From: Methylobacillus flagellatus
GTDB taxonomy: Bacteria > Pseudomonadota > Gammaproteobacteria > Burkholderiales > Methylophilaceae
Assembly (NCBI RefSeq): GCF_005502435.1
Contig: NZ_SCOU01000003.1
Location: forward strand, 434,001-498,000
DNA: 64,000 bases
Reading direction: 5' to 3'
In this document: in pieces, positions 58,251 to 64,000 of the stretch
Layout of the letters: each line of letters starts with the position of its first letter
Numbering within the stretch: position 1 is the stretch's first letter
Notes under the pieces: generated by a model
Seen by the model: the letters and a program-made list of their open reading frames with translations, nothing else
Database searches by the model: none
What the model was told of the DNA's origin: nothing
Made by a program: the position numbers and the translations under genes

Positions 58251-60971
58251 ATGCAGCCGCAGTATCCTTTTCAAGAGATCGAACACGCCACCCAGCAGGG
58301 CTGGGCGACCAAGCAGACCTTCCGTGCCGTTGCCGACAGCAGCAAGCCCAAGTACTACTGCCTTTCCATGTTCCCTTACCCCAGCGGCAAGCTGCACATG
58401 GGCCATGTGCGCAACTACACCATCGGTGACGTGCTGACGCGCTATCACCGCATGAAGGGCTACAACGTGCTGCAACCCATGGGCTGGGATGCGTTCGGCT
58501 TGCCCGCCGAGAATGCGGCGATCCAGAACAAGGTGCCACCGGCCAAGTGGACTTATGACAACATCGCTTACATGAAGAAACAGCTGCAGTCGTTGGGCTT
58601 CGCCATCGACTGGAGCCGCGAGCTGGCCACCTGTCAGCCAGAGTATTACAAATGGAACCAGTGGCTGTTCCTGCGCATGCTGGAAAAGGGCATCGCCTAT
58701 AAGAAGACGCAGGTGGTGAATTGGGACCCGGTCGATCAGACCGTGCTGGCTAACGAGCAGGTCATCGACGGCCGTGGCTGGCGTACCGGCGCACTGGTGG
58801 AAAAGCGCGAGATCCCCGGCTATTACTTCAATATCACCGGCTATGCGCAGCAATTGCTGGACGACCTGGACAAACTGCCGGGCTGGCCCGAGCGCGTCAA
58901 GACCATGCAGGCCAACTGGATAGGCAAGAGCACGGGCGTACGTTTTGCGTTCACGCATACCATTCAGGATGCGAGTGGCCAACTGATTGATGATGGCAAG
59001 TTGTGGGTGTTCACCACACGTGCCGACACCATCATGGGCGTGACCTTCTGCGCCGTGGCAGCCGAGCATCCGCTGGCGACACTGGCTGCGAGTTCGAATC
59101 CCACCCTTTCCGCCTTCATCGACAAGTGCAAGCAGGGCTCGGTGATGGAAGCCGACATGGCCACCATGGAAAAAGAAGGCATGGACACCGGCCTGACCGT
59201 GACCCATCCGCTGACCGGCGAGCAGGTGCCGGTCTGGGTGGGCAATTACGTGCTGATGACATACGGTGAAGGTGCCGTGATGGCCGTGCCCGCGCATGAT
59301 GAGCGGGATTTTGCCTTTGCACAGAAGTACCGCCTTCCTATCAAACAGAGTATTGCGGAGAAGGGGGAAGGGGGAAGTGAGAAGGGCTACGCGATTGAGG
59401 CCTGGCAGGAATGGTATGCAAGTAAGTCAGGATACTGCTGCAATTCCGGCAAATACGATGGTCTGAGCTACGAAGCCGCAGTGGATGCTATTGCCGCTGA
59501 CCTGCACGCCAAAGGCTTGGGCGACAAGCAGATCAACTGGCGTCTGCGCGACTGGGGCGTGTCGCGTCAACGCTACTGGGGCTGCCCCATCCCTATCATC
59601 CACTGCGACAGTTGCGGGGATGTGCCGGTGCCGGACGATCAGTTGCCGGTGAAGCTGCCTGAGGATTGCGTACCGGACGGTTCTGGCAATCCGCTCAACA
59701 AGCGCGAGGATTTCCTCAACTGTGCCTGCCCAAAATGCGGTGCGCCAGCCAAGCGCGAGACCGACACCATGGATACCTTCGTGGACTCCAGCTGGTATTA
59801 CGCGCGCTATGCCACCAGCACGGTAGCCGGTGGCTTCAACCCGGATGCCATGGTGGATGCCGAAACCAATCACTGGATGCCGGTCGACCAGTACATCGGC
59901 GGTATCGAACATGCCATCCTGCACCTGCTGTATTCGCGCTTTTGGTGGAAGGTGATGGGGGATGTAGGCTTGCTGTCCCCGGCAACATCAGGGCGCGATG
60001 AAGGGCAAGGCGCAAGCAGCGCGGCAACACCGCCATTTACCTGCGATGATGTTTGCCGCGAGCCGTTTGCCAACCTGTTGACCCAGGGCATGGTGCTCAA
60101 CCACATCTTCTCGCGCCGCACTGACAAGGGCGGAATCCAGTATTACGCGCCGGAGGAAGTGACGCTGGTGCATGACGCTGCCGGCAAGCTCACTGGCGCT
60201 ACGCTCAACGCGGACGGCTTGCCTGTCGATTTTCAGGGCATGGGCACCATGTCCAAATCCAAGCGTAATGGCGTGGACCCGCAAGCCCTCATCGAACAAT
60301 ATGGCGCGGATACCGCGCGTTTCTTTATGATGTTCGCTGCTCCCCCCGAGCAGACGCTTGAGTGGTCGGACAGCGGTGTGGAAGGCTCTCATCGCTTCCT
60401 CAAACGCTTGTGGGCGTTTAGCTATGCTTTGTCTGGTGAGGCCGTGTCGGCCATGCCGGAAAAACTGGGCAGTGTGCTGGCCGCTTCGCGCCGTGAGCTG
60501 CATCTGACCTTGAAGCAGGCCAATTACGATCTGGAACGTCAGCAGTTCAATACCGTGGCGTCTGGCAGCATGAAGATGCTGAACGCGCTGGAAAAATTGA
60601 GCAAGGATGGCGAACTTGGCTGGCAGGCGGTGGCGCGTGAAGGATTGTCGCTGCTGTTGCGGCTGCTGTCGCCCATCGCGCCGCATATCACACAAGCACT
60701 GTGGGCCGAGCTTGGTTACGGCGACGATATCCTCGCAGCGGACTGGCCTCAGCCACTGGACGCGGCGCTGGTGCAGGACGAGATCGAACTGGTGATCCAG
60801 GTCAACGGCAAGCTGCGTGGCAGCGTGACGGTAGCGCGCACACTGGAAAAGGCGGCCATCGAAGCCTTGGCGGTGGAACAGCCGTGCGTACAGAAATTCC
60901 TCGAAGACGGCGCCAGTGTGCGTAAAATCATCGTGGTACCGAACAAACTGATCAACGTGGTGGTGGGATAG
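58251..60971 (+). CDS. leuS: Leucyl-tRNA synthetase
   Basis: A 906-residue class Ia aminoacyl-tRNA synthetase. HIGH is seen as [17 protein letters not shown] as [10 protein letters not shown], and the editing (CP1) domain as [11 protein letters not shown] ... [19 protein letters not shown]. The catalytic core [27 protein letters not shown] is typical. E. coli LeuS is 860 residues; much of the excess here is explained by a 28-residue insertion (576-603) between GDVGLL and EPFANLL, with a second low-complexity patch at about 366-378. I chose ATG 58251, which gives the normal [12 protein letters not shown] start; the frame extends 32 codons upstream. Confidence 0.96.
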   Translation: MQPQYPFQEIEHATQQGWATKQTFRAVADSSKPKYYCLSMFPYPSGKLHMGHVRNYTIGDVLTRYHRMKGYNVLQPMGWDAFGLPAENAAIQNKVPPAKWTYDNIAYMKKQLQSLGFAIDWSRELATCQPEYYKWNQWLFLRMLEKGIAYKKTQVVNWDPVDQTVLANEQVIDGRGWRTGALVEKREIPGYYFNITGYAQQLLDDLDKLPGWPERVKTMQANWIGKSTGVRFAFTHTIQDASGQLIDDGKLWVFTTRADTIMGVTFCAVAAEHPLATLAASSNPTLSAFIDKCKQGSVMEADMATMEKEGMDTGLTVTHPLTGEQVPVWVGNYVLMTYGEGAVMAVPAHDERDFAFAQKYRLPIKQSIAEKGEGGSEKGYAIEAWQEWYASKSGYCCNSGKYDGLSYEAAVDAIAADLHAKGLGDKQINWRLRDWGVSRQRYWGCPIPIIHCDSCGDVPVPDDQLPVKLPEDCVPDGSGNPLNKREDFLNCACPKCGAPAKRETDTMDTFVDSSWYYARYATSTVAGGFNPDAMVDAETNHWMPVDQYIGGIEHAILHLLYSRFWWKVMGDVGLLSPATSGRDEGQGASSAATPPFTCDDVCREPFANLLTQGMVLNHIFSRRTDKGGIQYYAPEEVTLVHDAAGKLTGATLNADGLPVDFQGMGTMSKSKRNGVDPQALIEQYGADTARFFMMFAAPPEQTLEWSDSGVEGSHRFLKRLWAFSYALSGEAVSAMPEKLGSVLAASRRELHLTLKQANYDLERQQFNTVASGSMKMLNALEKLSKDGELGWQAVAREGLSLLLRLLSPIAPHITQALWAELGYGDDILAADWPQPLDAALVQDEIELVIQVNGKLRGSVTVARTLEKAAIEALAVEQPCVQKFLEDGASVRKIIVVPNKLINVVVG

Positions 60972-60974
60972 CGC

Positions 60975-61502
60975 ATGCATAAACACAGATGGGTTCCTTC
61001 GTTCCTGCGTTTCGGGCTGGTGCTCTGCCTGCTGGCCATGAGCAGTTGTGGCTTCCAGTTGCGCGGTGTCAACGATATCGCCTTCAAGAGCTTGTATCTG
61101 CAAGGCCAGAATGTGAGCATCGCGCGTGACCTCAAACGTTCCTTATTGAGCAATGGTGTTGCCTTGGTGCCCACGCCAGAGCAGGCGGATCTGATGTTGG
61201 AGATCCTGAGTGAATCCGCCGAGAAGCGCATTCTGTCACTGTCCGGCACGGGCCGGGTGCGTGAGTTCGAACTCAACTATCAGGTCAATTTCCGCATCAA
61301 GGACCCGTCAAACGAATTGTGGGGCATGCCACAAACCATCAGCGGCCGCCGCGACTTCACTTTTGACGATAGCCAATTGCTGGCTAAGCAGGGCGAAGAG
61401 GCGCGCCTCAATGATGATATGCGTGCAGATGCGGTGCGTGAGTTGATGCACGTGCTGTCGGTGCAACGACCCAAGCCACGCACCAAGCCACCAGTCGAAT
61501 AA
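60975..61502 (+). CDS. lptE: LPS-assembly lipoprotein LptE
   Basis: A 175-residue outer-membrane lipoprotein that plugs LptD and helps its folding. The signal peptide ends in MSSC (Cys25), followed by the family motif GFQLRGVNDIAFKSLYLQG. LNYQVNFRIKDPSNELW and RRDFTFDDSQLLAKQGEEARL are also LptE signatures. It is 3 bases after leuS and 18 bases before holA, a conserved trio. Its partner lptD lies 8 kb upstream. Confidence 0.94.
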   Translation: MHKHRWVPSFLRFGLVLCLLAMSSCGFQLRGVNDIAFKSLYLQGQNVSIARDLKRSLLSNGVALVPTPEQADLMLEILSESAEKRILSLSGTGRVREFELNYQVNFRIKDPSNELWGMPQTISGRRDFTFDDSQLLAKQGEEARLNDDMRADAVRELMHVLSVQRPKPRTKPPVE

Positions 61503-61520
61503 CAGCAGCCTCGCTCCTCC

Positions 61521-62573
61521 ATGCAGCTTGCGATCACCCAGCTTGCACAGCATCTGACTCAAGCGCTAAAGCCACTTTATGTGTTCACGGGTGATGAGCC
61601 CTTGAGTCAGCGTGAAGCGCTGGATGCGCTGCGTGCCGCTGCACGAGCACAAGGCTATGAGGAGCGTCAAAGTCTGGTGGTGGAGCGCAGTTTCAACTGG
61701 CAGCAGCTGGCTAGCTACGGTCAGTCCGTGTCCTTGTTCTCGACCCTGCGTTTGCTGGAGCTGCGCATTCCCAGTGGCAAGCCGGGCACCGAGGGCAGCA
61801 AAGCCTTGCAGCAACTGGCCGCTGCACCGCCGCAGGATGTGTGCGTCATCGTATTGCTGCCGCGACTCGATAAGGACGCGCGCAACAGCAGCTGGTATGC
61901 CGCCTTGCAGCAGGCCGCTGTCTGTGTGCAACTGCAGGAAGTTACTCTTGCCGCGCTGCCGCAATGGATCGCGGAGCGTCTCGCGGCGCAGCAGCAGCAA
62001 GCCGATGGCGATACCTTGCAGTTCCTGGCGCAGCAGGTGGAAGGCAATCTGCTGGCTGCGCATCAGGAGATCCAGAAGCTGGGCTTGCTGTTCCCAGCCG
62101 GACGACTGGATGCAGAAGCCGTACGTGCTGCTGTGCTCAATGTGTCGCGCTATGACACCTTCCAGCTGGGTGATGCAGTACTGCTTGGCGATGCCGAGCG
62201 CACGGTGCGCATCCTGCGCGGCTTGCAGGAAGAGGGTGCGCAAGCAGTACCGGTGAGCCGCCTGCTCACCGACTGGGTGATACGCCCGCTGCTCAAGCTC
62301 AAGGAAGCCGAAGCGCAAGGCGAGTCGGCCAATGCCGCGATGCAGAAGGCCTATATCCGTTTCGACAAGCAGGACCTGTTCCGTCGTGCCGGCAATCGCC
62401 TGAGCCTGCGTCAGCTGCGCGCTGCGCTCGGCAGGCTGGCCGAGATCGATCAGCTTTCCAAAGGCATAGGCACTGCGGATGCCTGGCTGGAGATCTCCAG
62501 GCTATGCTCCGGCCTGGCGCAGGTTGGGTTCAGGTCGGCGGGGTCGTCACGCGCGGAGCGCCGCACGCGCTGA
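61521..62573 (+). CDS. holA: DNA polymerase III subunit delta
   Basis: A 350-residue clamp-loader delta subunit, which opens the beta clamp in the cytoplasm. LKPLYVFTGDEPLSQREALDALR matches the HolA start, ERSFNWQQLASYGQSVSLFSTLRLLELRIPSG the middle of domain I, and VEGNLLAAHQEIQKLGLLFP the domain II helix. The last ~20 residues (RSAGSSRAERRTR) are basic and lack family conservation. It follows lptE closely and is 5 bases before the TfoX-domain gene. Confidence 0.94.
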   Translation: MQLAITQLAQHLTQALKPLYVFTGDEPLSQREALDALRAAARAQGYEERQSLVVERSFNWQQLASYGQSVSLFSTLRLLELRIPSGKPGTEGSKALQQLAAAPPQDVCVIVLLPRLDKDARNSSWYAALQQAAVCVQLQEVTLAALPQWIAERLAAQQQQADGDTLQFLAQQVEGNLLAAHQEIQKLGLLFPAGRLDAEAVRAAVLNVSRYDTFQLGDAVLLGDAERTVRILRGLQEEGAQAVPVSRLLTDWVIRPLLKLKEAEAQGESANAAMQKAYIRFDKQDLFRRAGNRLSLRQLRAALGRLAEIDQLSKGIGTADAWLEISRLCSGLAQVGFRSAGSSRAERRTR

Positions 62574-62578
62574 GTAGC

Positions 62579-62944
62579 ATGTCCGAATTTGTCGATTATC
62601 TGCATGAGGTGTTCGTCCGGTTCGGCCCAGTCGAGGCGCGCAAGATGTTCGGCGGTTACGGGCTCTACCATCAAGGCGTCATGTTCGCGCTGGTCGTAGA
62701 CGAACAGCTCTATCTCAAGACCGATGCAGACAGTGCAGGGCTTTTTGCCGCTCGGGATCTGGCGCCATTCAGTTATCGCAGGGGCGATAAGACCATCAAA
62801 ATGTCGTATCATCTTGCTCCGGAACAGATCTATGACGACGCGGAGCTGGCGGCCGTTTGGGCTCGCCGTGCATTTGCCGTGGCCTTGCACAGCAAACGCC
62901 GCAATACCGCACACAAAACAGGCAATACAGAAACCACACCATGA
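62579..62944 (+). CDS. TfoX N-terminal-domain protein
   Basis: A 121-residue protein consisting of a single TfoX N-terminal domain: [44 protein letters not shown] and [19 protein letters not shown]. TfoX/Sxy itself is a competence regulator with a second domain, absent here; small single-domain relatives of unknown role are common in betaproteobacteria. I chose ATG 62579 since the protein then begins at the domain; the frame extends upstream in the shadow of holA. Stop overlaps proA by ATGA. Confidence 0.88.
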   Translation: MSEFVDYLHEVFVRFGPVEARKMFGGYGLYHQGVMFALVVDEQLYLKTDADSAGLFAARDLAPFSYRRGDKTIKMSYHLAPEQIYDDAELAAVWARRAFAVALHSKRRNTAHKTGNTETTP

Positions 62945-64000
62945 GTGATATCAAACGTTATATGCAGCAGCTGGGGCAGCAAGCCCGTGCGGCTTCGCGC
63001 CTGATGGCCAAGGCTGATAGCAATGCCAAGAATCTGGCCTTGCTCAACATCGCCCATGCCATCCGGCGCGACCAGCAGGCCTTGCTGGCGGCGAATCAGG
63101 CCGATCTGGATGCGGCGCGTGCCGCAGGCATGGAAGCGGCCATGCTGGACCGTCTGGCGCTCAGTGAAAAATCCATCGCCACCATGGCTGAAGGCCTGGA
63201 GCAAATCGCCGCACTGGCGGACCCCATCGGTGAGATCTCGGACATGAAATACCGTCCGACCGGCATTCAGGTCGGGCGCATGCGCGTGCCTCTGGGTGTG
63301 ATCGGCATCATTTATGAAGCACGTCCTAACGTCACCGTGGATGCCGCAGGCCTGTGCATCAAATCCGGTAATGCGGCCATCCTGCGTGGCGGCTCCGAAG
63401 CTATCCGCTGCAATCAGGCGCTGGCGGCGCTAGTGCACGAAGGCCTGGCGGCGGCAGGCTTGCCCAAAGCGGCTGTGCAGGTAGTGGACACCACGGATCG
63501 TGCAGCGGTGGGTGAGCTGATCACCATGAAGCAGTATGTGGATGTCATCGTGCCACGCGGTGGCAAAGGCCTGATCGCGCGCATCTCGGAGGAGGCGCGT
63601 ATCCCGGTGATCAAGCATCTGGATGGTAATTGCCATGTCTATGTGGATGATGAGGCGGATGCCGCCAAAGCGCTGCGTATCCTGGAGAACTCCAAGGCCC
63701 AGCGTCTGGGCACCTGCAACACGGCAGAATCACTGTTGGTGGCACGCAGTGTCGCGGCGGCACAATTACCGGCACTGGCCGCCATGCTGACGGCCAAGGG
63801 CATCGAGATCCGCGGCTGTGCCGAGACGCAGGCGCTGGTGGCGAACGCCAAGCCAGCGACAGAGGAAGACCATTACACTGAGTATCTGGATGCCATCATT
63901 TCGGTGAAGGTGGTGGCTGGGCTGGATGAAGCCATCGAGCACATCAACCAGCATTCCTCCCAGCACACCGAGGCTATCGTCACGGAGAACTACACCAAAG
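62941..64000 (+). CDS. proA: Gamma-glutamyl phosphate reductase (3' truncated by window)
   Basis: The first ~353 residues of ProA, which reduces gamma-glutamyl phosphate to glutamate semialdehyde in proline synthesis. The protein begins with [50 protein letters not shown] is the signature block, [14 protein letters not shown] follows, and the catalytic Cys lies in [13 protein letters not shown]. The frame is open to the window end (a full ProA is about 420 residues). The start ATG 62941 overlaps the preceding stop. Confidence 0.96.
   Translation, partial: MSDIKRYMQQLGQQARAASRLMAKADSNAKNLALLNIAHAIRRDQQALLAANQADLDAARAAGMEAAMLDRLALSEKSIATMAEGLEQIAALADPIGEISDMKYRPTGIQVGRMRVPLGVIGIIYEARPNVTVDAAGLCIKSGNAAILRGGSEAIRCNQALAALVHEGLAAAGLPKAAVQVVDTTDRAAVGELITMKQYVDVIVPRGGKGLIARISEEARIPVIKHLDGNCHVYVDDEADAAKALRILENSKAQRLGTCNTAESLLVARSVAAAQLPALAAMLTAKGIEIRGCAETQALVANAKPATEEDHYTEYLDAIISVKVVAGLDEAIEHINQHSSQHTEAIVTENYTK

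Overview
The window is about 60% GC, densely packed with genes, and free of phage, insertion sequences, CRISPR arrays, tRNA or rRNA genes that I could recognise. Gene content and order point to a betaproteobacterium, probably in the Nitrosomonadales / Methylophilaceae neighbourhood: rhodanese-grxC-secB-gpsA, bioBFHCD, xseB-ispA-dxs next to folE2, amgK-murU divergent from lptD-surA-pdxA-rsmA, and leuS-lptE-holA. The taxonomic call is an inference from synteny and protein style, not from a marker gene.

Layout. 1-10.7 kb: 3' end of clpB, a small lipoprotein, YjbQ, an iron-type alcohol dehydrogenase lacking one usual metal ligand, a GT4 glycosyltransferase, a degenerate LytM factor (EnvC-like) behind gpmI, then rhodanese, glutaredoxin, SecB, an SH3 protein, gpsA and trmL. 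10.7-27.5 kb: a complete MSHA-type (mannose-sensitive haemagglutinin) type IV pilus locus, with assembly ATPase MshE carrying a textbook tandem c-di-GMP motif, platform MshG, a sigma-54-type promoter, prepilins B/A/C/D/O, MshP, a very large MshQ, then the MshI/N-like/J/K/L/M/N envelope complex. This is the main accessory system of the window. 27.5-37.3 kb: comF, a small membrane protein, the biotin operon bioB-F-H-C-D, xseB-ispA-dxs (isoprenoid precursors) and folE2. 37.3-39.4 kb: a short irregular zone with a palindromic GC-rich element, a decayed second folE2 3' end, and an orphan hydrolase-TPR protein with a more AT-rich look.

39.4-51 kb: MFS transporter, aroC, glutamine amidotransferase, RluE-type pseudouridine synthase, icd, a cold-shock gene with a long structured leader, dsbC, two tandem ubiquinone-type hydroxylases, pepP, and the MurU/AmgK cell-wall recycling pair. 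51-57.4 kb: lptD-surA-pdxA-rsmA-adk (outer-membrane assembly, pyridoxal phosphate, rRNA methylation, nucleotide balance). 57.4-64 kb: a lone DUF6445-like putative iron oxygenase, then leuS-lptE-holA-tfoX domain gene-proA (cut by the window end).

Most genes are ordinary core metabolism. The points most worth a second look are the MSHA locus (gene order, sigma-54 promoter, c-di-GMP motif, 30-bp tandem repeat at mshP/mshQ), the folE2 remnant with the adjacent orphan gene, the 28-residue insertion in LeuRS, and the Fe-ADH ligand change. I did not find a clearly new multigene system such as a defence island or biosynthetic cluster.
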